A stretch of DNA of 64,000 nucleotides from Tachypleus tridentatus (taxonomy: Eukaryota > Arthropoda > Merostomata > Xiphosura > Limulidae), in NCBI RefSeq assembly GCF_004210375.1, contig NC_134831.1, forward strand, positions 3,844,001 to 3,908,000, written 5' to 3'. Numbering within the stretch: the first letter of the stretch is position 1; every line of letters starts with the position of its first letter. Both the position numbers and the translations under genes were made by a program. Below, one piece after another: positions 54,025-64,000 of the stretch. The notes below the pieces were generated by a model. The model was not told where the DNA came from. It saw nothing but the letters and a program-made list of their open reading frames with translations, and did no database searches.

Positions 54025-55858
54025 ATGGGAATTTAAGTTATTAATACAGATGGAAAGGAATCCTGTGGAAATTAAAAATATAAAACATGACTGCATGACA
54101 ACGTGTTGTAAAAAAGCGTGACATTATTTAAACTAATTAAGAGATAAAATTCTTGTCATGTAAAAAGATTTATCCTGTGTGTATGTCTGAAAGATTGGAG
54201 ATCATATCAAGGAAAGTACGAAAAGGGAAAAACAGCATTCAAATAATTCATGTATAACTCGACTCAAGAAATACTTTTCAGAATTATTGATCCAGCAGTC
54301 CCATTGGATAAAAGGATACAAGAGGAACACGATTTCGTCCAGTGGTCAGCGATATGGCGCTTAGTCTTTAATTGGGCACACTTGCATGACAATTTTGGGT
54401 CAGGTTACTAGAAATTACTCAGTGTGACGGAAAACTAATGTTGAAAGTTGTAGACTTTTACTGTTTCATATTGTAGTAATAATGACAATTAGTCAATGAA
54501 TAACCATAAATGAAATAAATACTATTGTAGTGTTGTAGTAAAAATGGCTAATGGCTTAAATAAAATTTATAACAATTACAGGTCACTTGCTTATTATCGT
54601 TGAGATTATAACACTCGTTAATCGTGAAAACTTGTGATACATGTATAGCCCAGACTACAGCCACCTCTCTCGTATCTAAGCCTGTCTGGTGACTTTTGGC
54701 TATGGCAGATGTAACAAAGCTAATGCATTGTTGCATATTCTCCCCTGGCTCTTAGAATTCTCATCGAAAGTTTAATATGTTTGATATGACTCGTTCACTT
54801 AGTGTTGATTAATGAGACAGAGGAAAGGATTAGACATCACAATCGGAACAACACAAATATATGTCTCGTTAGGCCACTAAAGAATCCGTGACATTGAAAA
54901 CGCGCAAAAACAGCCGGAAACAACAGTCAAACCTTCGAAGTAATACAGGTAATTCACATCAGAGAAAAATATTACGCAAAGTATAAATTCGTTCGGTTAC
55001 GCCCTTATTCATTTACCATTATTTATTGTGTACGGTCCGTCCACTCGAATAATTGAGTCTGTGTCTCGAGCGTGGAATCTGTTCCTCTCACTCCCGTGTT
55101 TCTAGTTGCTTTCCGTCAACCATAACAAAAAATAAAAGTTTGCCGTAGCAATAACGTGAGCTTGAAGTAAATAAAATAAAATAATGGATATTAAGTATTC
55201 AAATGGCGATCGTTTGGAAGCAAGATAATTTCCTTGAACTCCTTTTTAAGTATGCGATTAACATAAACATTGTTCAGGGCCGGTTCTGAACTCAAGCATT
55301 CAGCAGATTCGAAGCGCAATCTAGAACATTTAGGCCCTATGGGAAAAGACACTGAATACTGAAATATTTGTATATGTAAAAAGAAATAGACGCATGTGAG
55401 AGGCAAAGAGATATTTTCATTTATCTAGAACTGTTATTTTCACGGTAGATCATATGACAACCCATCCGTCAAGCTGAAACACATACATATACATATATTA
55501 GAAACAGTTATACTCGTCTTTCTTGTTTTGGTTTTCTTACAATATTTTATGCCTCATAAGAATAGAAAATATGTTAAGATATACAAATAAAAATCTCCGT
55601 TTAATATCTTAGTATTATATATATCGCTTCTCTGCTTATTTTGCTCAAATTGTTTAAACGTTCTAAAGATATTAAAACTTTAGTTTCTTTTGGAATTCTT
55701 TACGTTTCGCTCTTTACATTCAGCGTATTTTAATCACCTTCGATTTGTGGAATAAAAGTTCGGTTGTTTTCATGAGGAAAACAATTATTTTTATACAAAA
55801 GAACGTCTTCAATATGTTTGATATGTTTATTCTCAAATCAAATTTCACATTATTTCGA
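54025..55858. other. Unique stretch of 1.8 kb
   Basis: No repeat family seen. Frames of 62 (54548-54736) and 71 codons (55191-55406), both minus, have no recognisable domain. Confidence 0.45.
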
Positions 55859-55859
55859 G

Positions 55860-56121
55860 CTGGCATGGCCAGGTGGTTGAGGCAGTCAATTCAAAGCTGA
55901 CGGTGGCGGGTTCGAATCCTCGTTGCACCAAACATATTCTCCCTTTTAGCCGTGGGGGCGTCATAAAGTTACGGTCAATCCAACTATTCGCTGGCAAAAG
56001 GGTAGCCCAAGAGTTGGTAGTGGGGATAATGACTAAACGTCTTCTCTCTAGTCTTACACTGCTAAATTAGGAATAGCTAGCGCAGATAGCCCTCAGTGAG
56101 CTTGGCGAGAAATTCAAACCA
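55860..56121 (+). mobile_element. Family A SINE, full length
   Basis: Head GAGCTGGCATGGCCAGGTGG, altered arm GTCAATTCAAAGCTGACGGT, B box GGGTTCGAATCCTCG, body GAGTTGGTAGTGGGGATAAT, 3' end CTTGGCGAGAAATTCAAACC. The anticodon position no longer reads CGT. Confidence 0.93.
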
Positions 56122-56374
56122 CACTATTTTATTTACAAACTTTATATGTTCTTTCTTTTGGCAAAAACAAACCCCAAAAAGTATATATCTACAACTTGTA
56201 CTAACAGATTTAAGAATTTTTTAAGCATCTGTACAAAAAAGTTATATAATAATTGTTTAATGTTTTAAATGTTCTATTTTACTCGCATTCATTAGCTAAA
56301 AAAATGTATACATAGTTATTTTGTATTCTTCGTATATTTGTAAACAGAGCATGGCCTACAGGTTAGCGCGAAAT

Positions 56375-56639
56375 GTTTTGTTTGTTTTTCGAATTTCGCG
56401 CAAAGCTACTCGAGGGCTATCTGCGCTAGCCCTCACTAATTTAGCAGTGTAAGACTAGAGGGAAGGCAGCTAATCATCACCACCCACCGCCAACTCTTGG
56501 GCTACTCTTTTACCGACAAATAGTGGGATTGACCGTCACATTATAAGGTCCCCACGCCTGAAAGGGCGAGCATGAGAATTGGAACCCGCAACTCTCGGAT
56601 TACGAGCCGAGTGCCTTAACCACCTGGCCATACCGGGCC
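56375..56639 (-). mobile_element. Family A SINE, full length, 11-bp TSD
   Basis: Tail GTTTTGTTTGTTTTTCGAAT, body CACCGCCAACTCTTGGGCTA. There is a deletion of about 15 bp next to the B box (GAGCATGAGAATTGGAACCC). Head CCTGGCCATACCGGGCC. TAGCGCGAAAT (56364-56374) and TAGCGTGAAAT (56640-56650) are the duplication. Confidence 0.95.
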
Positions 56640-56700
56640 TAGCGTGAAATAATTACACTAAATATTCTCGAATGTTTCATTTTAGGGGTATTCGTTGGTC

Positions 56701-56817
56701 GCCTGCTGGTGCAGCGGTAAGTCTGCGGATTTACAACACTAAAATCAGCTGTTCGATTCTCCTCGGTGAACTCAGCAGATAGCCCCATGTGGCTTTGCTA
56801 TAAGAAAACATCCACAC
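56701..56817 (+). mobile_element. Family C SINE
   Basis: Head GCCTGCTGGTGCAGCGGTAA, arm CTGCGGATTTACAACACTAA, B box GTTCGATTCTCCTCGG, 3' module CAGATAGCCCCATGTGGCTT, and tail ACATCCACAC. Confidence 0.92.
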
Positions 56818-56939
56818 TTGTATTCATGAGCGGAAATATGAACACAGGTTTCTTTTTCATAAACTTGTAAACAGTGCGTGGCCTACCCCTTAATTATCAA
56901 AATGTCTTCCCTCATAGTCAGAATAGTTTTTGCATATTT

Positions 56940-57185
56940 TAAAATTTCTCGAGAAGACGAGGACTATTAGCGCTTGCAGTGTGACACTAGAGAGAAGGCA
57001 ACTAGCCATCACCACTCACCGCCAACTCTTGGGCTACTCTTTTACCAACGAATAGTGGGTTAACAGTCACATTATCACGCCACCACGGCTAAAAAGGGCG
57101 AGCATATTTGGTGTGATGGGGATTTGAACCCTCGACCCTCAGATTATGAGTCAAGCACCTCTAACCAATTGGTCATGCCGGATCT
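56940..57185 (-). mobile_element. Family A SINE, 3' module damaged
   Basis: The tail side is replaced or scrambled (TCGAGAAGACGAGGACTATT). From GCAGTGTGACACTAGAGAGA onward the body, B box (GGGGATTTGAACCCTCG) and head (AATTGGTCATGCCGGAT) follow consensus order. Confidence 0.9.
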
Positions 57186-57379
57186 ATCGAAATAGTTATT
57201 ATAACGTCTTAGTTCATAGTTGGAAAAGTTGTTAAAATGTCTTAGTTCATAGTACACATATCTGCATCATAAATAGTTTTCTTCAAATTTTTGTGAAATT
57301 CTCACAGAAACTTTAAGGAAACACTGTAATAACACGTAACTTAACTACTTTTTGAACACATTACAATTACTAGTACTGA

Positions 57380-57612
57380 GCCCAATAAGCGTAACGTTTA
57401 GTGGTTAACGTCCCGTTAGGAAAAACAAAAATCGTATTCTGTGTTTTGAAGAAGTAAGTGCGTTATAAGAAGGATGGCCAATTTCCACAAGATCAACCCA
57501 TAAGATGGCGGCAGGTGGTGTTCAGTAGCTATCTACTCTTTAGTTTATTACTTCATACTTAGGGATGTTTAGTGCTCTGACGTAGCTTAGCCCAAATTCA
57601 ATAAGGAAATGA
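57380..57612 (+). mobile_element. Family D (old A-like) SINE
   Basis: AAGCGTAACGTTTAGTGGTT, GTTATAAGAAGGATGGCCAA, AAGATGGCGGCAGGTGGTGT, ATACTTAGGGATGTTTAGTG and GACGTAGCTTAGCCCAAATT follow family A order. It is strongly diverged, with the B box gone. Confidence 0.6.
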
Positions 57613-57930
57613 ATAAAATGAATTTTATATATATATAAATATATATACAATAATCAAACCAACTTTGTTTTGTTTTTTTCTACCGGGCTTCTTGAAGGGT
57701 GAAACTATAGTGTCATTTTAATAATTTAATGTAAAACTTACAACACGTGAATGATGTATGTTTTTGAATAACAAATACTATTGTTTCCATTAACAGTTAT
57801 AAGTAGATCAACACTGGTCAAACAATTCTTACTTTCGTCCATTAATTATTAAAGGAAACTTCCGAGGTGACGTCAGACTAAACGTTACAAATATCTTACG
57901 GTAGTTAATCCGAATTCGTGTATATAAACT

Positions 57931-58052
57931 AAGGTCCCCGCTAATACAGCGGTAAGTCTGCGGATTTACAACGCTACAATCAGGGGTTCGATTCCCCTCG
58001 GTGGACTCAGCAGATAGCGTGATGGAGCTTTGCTATAAGAACACACACGTAC
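57931..58052 (+). mobile_element. Family C SINE, near consensus
   Basis: Head GTCCCCGCTAATACAGCGGT, arm CTGCGGATTTACAACGCTAC, B box GGGGTTCGATTCCCCTCGG, 3' module CAGATAGCGTGATGGAGCTT, and tail ACACACACGTACA. The intact B box and T-arm pairing (GGGG/CCCC) suggest a younger copy. Confidence 0.93.
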
Positions 58053-58206
58053 ATGAGTTTAGGCTTAACTAAACATGCCGCTGTGGGTGTCTCCGACTTT
58101 CCGTAATTCTTTGTTCATAATCCTATATAAATGTTGTTCTTCCGCCATGAAGATAAAATTGCGTTTTAGGCAGACAAGCTAAATCAAAGGGAATTACTGC
58201 ACACGT

Positions 58207-58272
58207 GTTGGCTCGTTCTGCTGTCTTCTAATCCCTGATTCATCACCAGAGTACACTGCTGAGCCACTAGTT
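58207..58272 (-). mobile_element. Decayed B/C-type SINE head
   Basis: GGCTCGTTCTGCTGTCTTCT, AATCCCTGATTCATCACCAG and ACACTGCTGAGCCACTAG resemble the reverse of a B/C head. Short and uncertain. Confidence 0.35.
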
Positions 58273-58279
58273 ATCATCT

Positions 58280-58680
58280 TTATAGAAGCCGTTTTACTCA
58301 TCTTTTAATTTAGGAGGTTGAACGATAACATAGAATGAAGAAAGAACTGGCTTACGAGGTTCAAGCTTTCTTATCTTGGCTGATCAGGTGTAGAATCTGT
58401 GAAGTCACATCGTTTAACAGCGCCTTACAACGTGTTTGTGTTCTATCAGGAGCTAAACACAACGCACTAAAGGGAATTCACGTTCGCCATTACTATTTGT
58501 ATTTTATGTTACAACTGAAATTTTTATTTAATGGCTCGAGTAGTAAAACCTTTTAGAACTTAAAACTGAATATTCAATTCCAGAAATACAAAAGGAGTAA
58601 ATAATATTAATATGACACATCTGACCTTATAATTAAAAGAAATGTTGATAACAATTTACATGTGAATAAAAAACTCGTAT
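58280..58680. other. Unique stretch
   Basis: A 73-codon plus frame (58335-58556) has no recognisable family. Confidence 0.45.
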
Positions 58681-58684
58681 TTTT

Positions 58685-58860
58685 TGATGACGAGAAACCC
58701 ACTTGAAATAAAAATGTATTTCAGAACAGCTGGTATGGGTATTAACACTTTTATTGACAAGGAGAGAACAACGTTTCGACCTTCCTGGATCATATTCAGG
58801 TTAAAAAGTGTTAATACCCATACCAGCAGTTCTGAGACACAAAACCATGTTTCACTTGAA
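58685..58860 (-). mobile_element. Fold-back element with hammerhead-like core (copy 1)
   Basis: Arms at 58729-58752 and 58804-58827 are a perfect 24-bp inverted repeat (GCTGGTATGGGTATTAACAC plus TTTT). It extends outward another 8 bp with one mismatch. The 51-bp centre, read on the minus strand, contains CCTGAATATGATCC, then AGGAAGGTCGAAACG (58772-58800). This aligns with the hammerhead core CUGANGA - stem II - GAAA, followed by an A-C / G-U two-pair stem III (GAAACGUUGUU). Position G of CUGANGA is T here, so this copy is probably inactive. Such minimal hammerheads are known from Penelope-like retroelements. The 78- and 84-codon frames here are artefacts of the palindrome. Confidence 0.7.
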
Positions 58861-59330
58861 AACGCAGCCAACCATGTTTCGAAAAAAAACAACTTTTCCC
58901 AATATTTTTACGGCTTACGGTTTTTTTCTGAATTATAATTTAATAAATTTCACCTAATTTTGTTTTACGTAATACAGTGTGGTACACATTTATCTTTCCT
59001 ATTTTAAAATTTAATAATTAACTAAGAAAATACAACTGTATAGTTTACGACATCTTGTAGTCCAATTCAAATAGTTTTATTAATGTGTCAGTAGACTTCT
59101 GCGTGTGCATCATTAGTGGCTCTCATTACCTTTAACTTATATTAGATTTCAGTCCACATTCGTTGCAATAAGCCCACAGTTACAGTGGCTATAGCGTCCG
59201 TTATCTTGGTCTTTAGGTCCATGGTGTTTGTTAAAGGTGTACGATACGCGATATCCCTAACATACCTCCATAATTAAAGCGTGTACTGGTATCTATAACA
59301 ATGCTGAACCACAATTAATTGATCTCTGCA
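58861..59330. other. Unique AT-rich stretch
   Basis: The first about 40 bases may still belong to the fold-back element's flank. Otherwise nothing recognised. Confidence 0.45.
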
Positions 59331-59334
59331 AGCT

Positions 59335-59610
59335 AGGCCTGGCATGGCCAGATGGTTAGGGAACTCGACTCGTAACCTGAGGGTAGCGCATTCAAATCCC
59401 CGTCACATCAAACACGCTCGTCCTTTTAGCCGTAAATATGTTATTATGTTACGGTAAATTCCACTTTTGTTGGTAAAAGATTAACTCAAGAGTTGGTGGT
59501 GGGTGTTTATGACTAACTGCCTTACCTCTAGTCTTACACTGTTAAATTAGGGTCGGCTAGCACAAATAGTCCTCATGCAGGTTTTCGAAAAATTCAAAAA
59601 CAAACAAACT
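59335..59610 (+). mobile_element. Family A SINE, full length
   Basis: Head GGCCTGGCATGGCCAGATGG, arm CTCGACTCGTAACCTGAGGG, B box GCATTCAAATCCCCG, body GAGTTGGTGGTGGGTGTTTA, tail TTCAAAAACAAACAAACT. Confidence 0.94.
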
Positions 59611-59694
59611 CTGAAAACCAAACGACGCATTAAGGCTTTTCTTGATGGTTGCCATTTTACTGGGTAACACTACTCACTGAAATGAAAACAACAG

Positions 59695-59934
59695 CAAGGC
59701 AATCTGCGCTAGCCGTCCCTAATTTAGCAGTGGAAGACTAGATGGAAGGCAGCTAGTCATCACCACCCACCGCCAACTGTTGGGCTACTCTTTTACCAAC
59801 AAATAGTGGTATTGACCGTCACATTATAACGCCCCCACGGCTGAAAGAGCGAGCATGTTTGGTGCGACGGGGATTCGAACCCGTGATTCTCAGATTACGA
59901 GTTGAGAACCTTAACCACCTGGCCATGCCGAGCC
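59695..59934 (-). mobile_element. Family A SINE lacking its 3' end
   Basis: Begins abruptly at GCAATCTGCGCTAGCCGTCC, so the shared 3' module and AAAC tail (about 40 bp) are missing. The body, B box (GGGGATTCGAACCCGTG) and head (CCTGGCCATGCCGAGCC) are close to consensus. Loss of the 3' end from a young-looking copy suggests later deletion or an unusual integration. Confidence 0.93.
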
Positions 59935-61490
59935 CTAAATACATGTATGAAAAGACACTAGAAACTGAAGGCTAATAATAAGTAACAACATTTTGTTAAG
60001 TACAACGGTATATTTAAAAAAGACCAACAATCGCTTTAGCTCCCGAAGTAATTTTTGACTTTTAAAGGTGAAATCAGCATAATAATGGGTGAACAGACAA
60101 TACCGTGTTAACTAACTTAAAGGTTAAACCCAAACTACTGGGGCAATATCAACTTTGGACCGCAGAGGATATGTAAAATGTTGAAACTAAGTTTCCAAAT
60201 AAGTTTGGTATTGTTTTGTTAGTATAAACTTTGTTCTTCTACGATGTCGGGTTCTTCCTCCATAAAATGTAGTTATGTTCTTTAGTCGGGCGGGAAACAG
60301 AGTCTTACACAAATTGTGTGTGTGTGTGTGTGTATAAAGAACGTATTTCACGAGTTTTCATATTCTAGACTTGCACCTGCTGCTGTAACTATAGATAAAA
60401 ACCAAGTTATGTGAAATTAAGAGTACCTGTTACCTCCCCCTCTACATTTGTACATCAAATGCGACGTACAAATTTAACACAAATAAAAACTTGTAACGTA
60501 TTAACAAATCAGAAAGATATAGAGTAAACACTTGACTGTTGAATAACACACTTTATTACAGTAATACACTGGTATACCCTGATATTGTTTTCTTAACTTT
60601 TATTACATATTCAATAGGTTTTATTCGATTGATATACTGACACCTATATGTCATGTTAACACAAAAATAGATATATGTTCCTTGAACTTTGACAATTGAG
60701 ACCTCAATACACTAAATAATAAATCGCTCACAATAGAACAAGTGGCGTGTGTGTAACCATGTGCTAACAAAATGCTTGGACAGAATGGAGTGGAATGAGG
60801 AAGAGATACATTTCTATAATTACCTACCAGGTAAGAATTACACTGAAAATGCTTGCAATAGCAGATAAAAATGTAATATATAGTTTTTGCTGTTAAACAT
60901 GTTAATAAACAGGTTTATAAAAATACGTAACTAAATTCCTAAAAATTTCCTCTTGCTACTTGTTTACCAAGGAAAGACTTAGGATTACAGCAAAAAAAAA
61001 TACATATATGTATATATTATGCTACTGCGTAATAAAAGTAGTTAGATGTAGCCACCGAATAACGTGATAACGTCTAGAGAGTTAAGACAGCTTGTTCCTT
61101 TGTGACATATTTCCTGTCAATGTCAGTTACTCATAAAACTGACGATTTATGTTAGTTGTCATGCGAGACGAAAAAAAAACAAAGTTTAGTAAACAGTTTC
61201 AATGTGGGTGTACGTGGGTACACGACTCCCCTCCTCCCTCTTTCTTTCTTATCAAGCGACTAACAGTTTTTTCAAGACGAGATGAACTCCAAACCTGAAC
61301 CTCCCTGGTCCAAAAATATGGGCCGAATCCCAATGGATAATACACCAGAAATAATAAAATATTACATGCTATATGCTGACTCCTATTTTGACATGACACA
61401 CGACATTTACTGATAAAATAATGGATGACAGTTGTGTGGACACAGGAGCTCGTTAAATACTTTTAATAACCTATAAACACTAATTTGTAA
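59935..61490. other. SINE-free AT-rich stretch
   Basis: Contains a (GT)n run at about 60317-60334 and short AT microsatellite-like pieces near 61000. The 66-codon minus frame at 61199-61399 is unrecognised. No SINE is found from here to the window end. Confidence 0.5.
60317..60334. repeat. (GT)n microsatellite
   Basis: GTGTGTGTGTGTGTGTGT run without an attached SINE. Confidence 0.9.
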
Positions 61491-61499
61491 ATTAACGTA

Positions 61500-61715
61500 A
61501 GTGTAATAACACCAAGTCAATTCTGCCTGTAGTAGGTATGCAACTGTAATGACACCAAGTCAACTCTGCCTTCAGTAGGTATGCAACTGTAATGACATCA
61601 AGTCAACTGTGTCTGTAGTAGGTATGCAACTGTAATGACACCAAGTCAACTCTGTAGTAGGTATACAAATGTAATAATACTATGTCAATGCTACCTAGAG
61701 TAGGTATACATTGTC
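61500..61715. repeat. 43-bp minisatellite, about 5 copies
   Basis: TAATGACACCAAGTCAACTC then TGCCTGTAGTAGGTATGCAA and CTG repeats. The fourth copy has a 4-bp deletion, and the fifth is diverged. Confidence 0.9.
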
Positions 61716-63180
61716 CTAACATTCATGACCCATGTACACCCACACCAACTCCAATAAAATGGTCATATCTTAGGAAAGGTTGGATACTTTACATGTGTAT
61801 TTTAGACTTGTTTGTACATTTATAACAGCTTCTGACAAAATGTTATCATAACTTTCATAATATTTTTTATTAATTGTTATTCACTTACTGTTCCCATATT
61901 TTGACTTTATATAAAAATATATATGGCTTCAGTTTTCTTAGTACCATATTATGTAGAATATTTATCACACAGTCACTTAGCAGTGACATCTAACGTTCAG
62001 GATTAAAAAAAATCCTAAAAAAAGACTAGAAACAGAATATCGCAACCCTTTTTCTAAATGTTGGAATTTTGTAACAAATAAATGCCTGCTTACAAATGAA
62101 ACAGATAAATGTTTTATCACTAATATTTTTTGACAAATATTAAACATGAACAAGTTGGTGCAAGTTCCAATCTTAGTCAGCAAACTCATGTGGAACAATT
62201 CCCAACTATTAGTTTGAAAGTCACCAACTAGCACTGAGATAAGTACAGAAACTTTAAGGCAAAGAACATTCTTTTATACAAAAAATCCTGCAGTTGATCA
62301 TTTTTACACATATGTGAAACATATTCTATAAATAAAGCTTATATTTTTGAAATGAAGGTTAAATTAAAAAAACTGTGTTTAAAAAATCAGTCAGTGTTAT
62401 ATACTTTTTCAGGACTATAATATTAAAAAATCTTGACAGAAAAGATAACAAGTAGAAACATGACCACTGCCAACTGGAACATTTTACTTAAAACATGACA
62501 TTTTAAAACTTATACAAACACAGTAAAATGAGCTTACATAACACCAGATTCAGTACCAACTTCAATGATATCACTTTTATCTTACACATCAACAATTCTA
62601 ATAAAATTCCTTCTTGTTCTTCTTAGTTTGAATTTCTCTACATCCTTTAAATATGTTTAACTGGTAAAAGTTTAAACTTTTATGAAAGGTAAAAAAATAA
62701 CTTTATAAGAGACCCCCACAAACAATGCTATACCAAACCTTTACTGTTAAGAAGTGGTCCAAAGCAAAAGTTTCATTGAAGAATATCTTTCACATGAAAT
62801 TCATAAGTAAAACAATAAATTACATAAATGTAACATTCTTCAAACATACTAAAAATTAATTTAAAATGCAGTTTCTTCCCAATTTCTTCTTTCTTAAATG
62901 CAGAATATAAAAAACTAAAACAACAAATATTTACTTTTCAAATATGTTGAGCTGGTTTTAAACTTAGATTCACAATTAACTAACAAACATTACTAAAATT
63001 ACCCAACTGCAACTCAAAAAATGTTTAAGTGAAAAATCTACTCATCTCATATTTACAGTCCTTATCAAATTTGATTAAAGACTAAATAAAAAAATCAAAA
63101 CCCATATGTTACATTTGCAAATGGCTTGATTTTGGTGACTAAAATAAGAATACATAAGCTTCCTGAAATCAACTATGAAA
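61716..63180. other. AT-rich stretch, possible untranslated or intronic DNA
   Basis: Free of SINEs and satellites, with A-rich and T-rich tracts. An 85-codon minus frame (61977-62234) is unrecognised. The lack of repeats compared with the rest of the window could mean that it is transcribed, for example a long 3' UTR, but there is no direct evidence. Confidence 0.35.
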
Positions 63181-63189
63181 GCACTTCAA

Positions 63190-63360
63190 GAATGTATCAC
63201 AGGATGGCTGGTACGGGTATTATTACTTTCATTTACAAGCAGAGAACATCTTCGGGAAGGTCGAAATGTTGTTCTCTGCTTATCAATGAAAGTAATAATA
63301 CCCATACCAGCCATTCTGAGATACATTTTTTTATTTGAAGTGGGTTTCTTGTCATCAAGA
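63190..63360 (+). mobile_element. Fold-back element with hammerhead-like half-core (copy 2)
   Basis: Inverted repeat arms of about 54 bp (63195-63248 and 63267-63323), nearly complementary, around an 18-bp loop. The arms contain GGCTGGTACGGGTATTATTA and TAATAATACCCATACCAGCC. The loop and start of the right arm read GGGAAGGTCGAAATGTTGTT, the GAAA half of the hammerhead core with stem III A-U and U-G. The CUGANGA half is lost. The right flank (63324-63360) matches, in reverse, the left flank of copy 1 (GAAACCCACTT...), so the two copies are oppositely oriented. Frames of 67-70 codons here are palindrome artefacts. Confidence 0.7.
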
Positions 63361-64000
63361 ATTACTTCAATAATGTAGAATACATTAGGCAGAATGCAAT
63401 ACTGATAAAAGAAGTCACCACATCCTGTACACTAAACAGGGATTTATCCTAAATTATAAGCCAATAAGAGATTATTATGTATTGCAATTTTCTTTTTTCA
63501 TGTTGTTTTCAAACTAGAAACAATGCAGTGGTTTCTTTTATGCTATTAAAATCTGTCCAATTTAATTTATCAAACAATATTCTTAACACAATATTCTACA
63601 CTCAAGCTAGTCTTTTAATTATTCACACAAAGCAACAAAGTGTTTCATAACATTACCATGAATACACACATGTAAATCTCCAAGCAGAAAACACTAAGCT
63701 TCAAGATAACTCATAAATAATCACAGTTTTAAACAGTAGAAATGTTTGAACAGAATCAGTTTCATATTCATTCCTATAATTATTCCCACAACTTCTTAAC
63801 ACAGCATTTACAACTATGGCTGTAGAGCTAATTCTCATTAGGTGGAAACAATGCACAGGTTAAAAATACTTAGGAATACTTATGAAGTAAAATCTATACT
63901 GCAGCAGAAGCATAGAAGCTTAATATGCAAGTTTTCCTTCTAGAGAAACGATCACAACTTGTTTTATATGTTAGTTTAATGAGCTCTACAATAAAGTATA
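63361..64000. other. AT-rich stretch to window end
   Basis: No gene or repeat recognised. AATAAA occurs near 63990 on the plus strand, which is not significant alone in DNA this AT-rich. Confidence 0.5.

Noticed and set aside
58656-58938. Opposed 78- and 84-codon frames with similar peptides (GMGINTF and so on)
   Set aside because: Created by the perfect inverted repeat of the fold-back element. The same happens at 63126-63378.
1-64000. Bacterial or viral gene cluster, or integrated virus
   Set aside because: No long open frames, no ribosome binding sites, and no recognisable capsid, polymerase or integrase sequence. SINEs with TSDs show eukaryotic nuclear DNA.

Overview
This window looks like intergenic (or very large intronic) DNA from a repeat-rich, AT-rich animal nuclear genome. 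I cannot support any intact protein-coding gene, rRNA gene or functional tRNA gene. The longest open frames come from tandem repeats or SINEs. The most informative signal is a dense set of tRNA-derived SINEs with RNA polymerase III A and B boxes and (AAAC)n or (CA)n tails. From memory, this type of SINE (tRNA head, a body reading GTTGGCGGTGGGTGG, and a GCGCGAAATTC tail) is abundant in chelicerates such as horseshoe crabs. A chelicerate or xiphosuran source is therefore my best guess, as an inference only.

Four SINE groups are used below. Family A is about 275 bp: a tRNA head (anticodon position reads CGT), a conserved body and an AAAC tail; about 30 copies or pieces. Family B is about 125 bp: a second tRNA-like head, almost no body, and a 3' end related to that of A. 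Family C is about 118 bp: a head like B's and a (CA)n tail. Family D is a set of old, badly decayed elements whose body resembles A. Many copies keep 8-14 bp target-site duplications (TSDs), so their ends can be placed to the base. Two insertions are nested SINE-in-SINE events.

The second major component is tandem repeats: a 20-bp array at 7.25-8.79 kb, a 44-bp array at 8.87-10.19 kb, a 59-bp array at 17.47-18.50 kb and a 26-bp array at 23.40-24.05 kb. There are also about ten short, diverged minisatellites and several dinucleotide runs. Other mobile DNA consists of two decayed Tc1/mariner-like transposase remnants (about 31 kb and 51 kb), a small dispersed repeat (about 19.8 and 31.7 kb), and two oppositely oriented fold-back hairpins (58.7 and 63.2 kb) carrying a hammerhead-ribozyme-like core of the kind known from Penelope-like retroelements.

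Layout: 0-7 kb scattered SINEs and degenerate repeats; 7.2-10.2 kb two large satellites; 10.2-17.4 kb SINEs; 17.5-18.5 kb satellite; 18.6-23.4 kb SINEs and unique DNA; 23.4-24.1 kb satellite; 24-60 kb alternating SINEs, small minisatellites and unique AT-rich DNA; 60-64 kb almost SINE-free, AT-rich DNA that could be a long untranslated or intronic region of a gene outside the window. The observations most worth following up are the polarised T-to-C substitution pattern inside the 20-bp array, the hammerhead-like hairpins, and the 3' modules shared between otherwise different SINE families.
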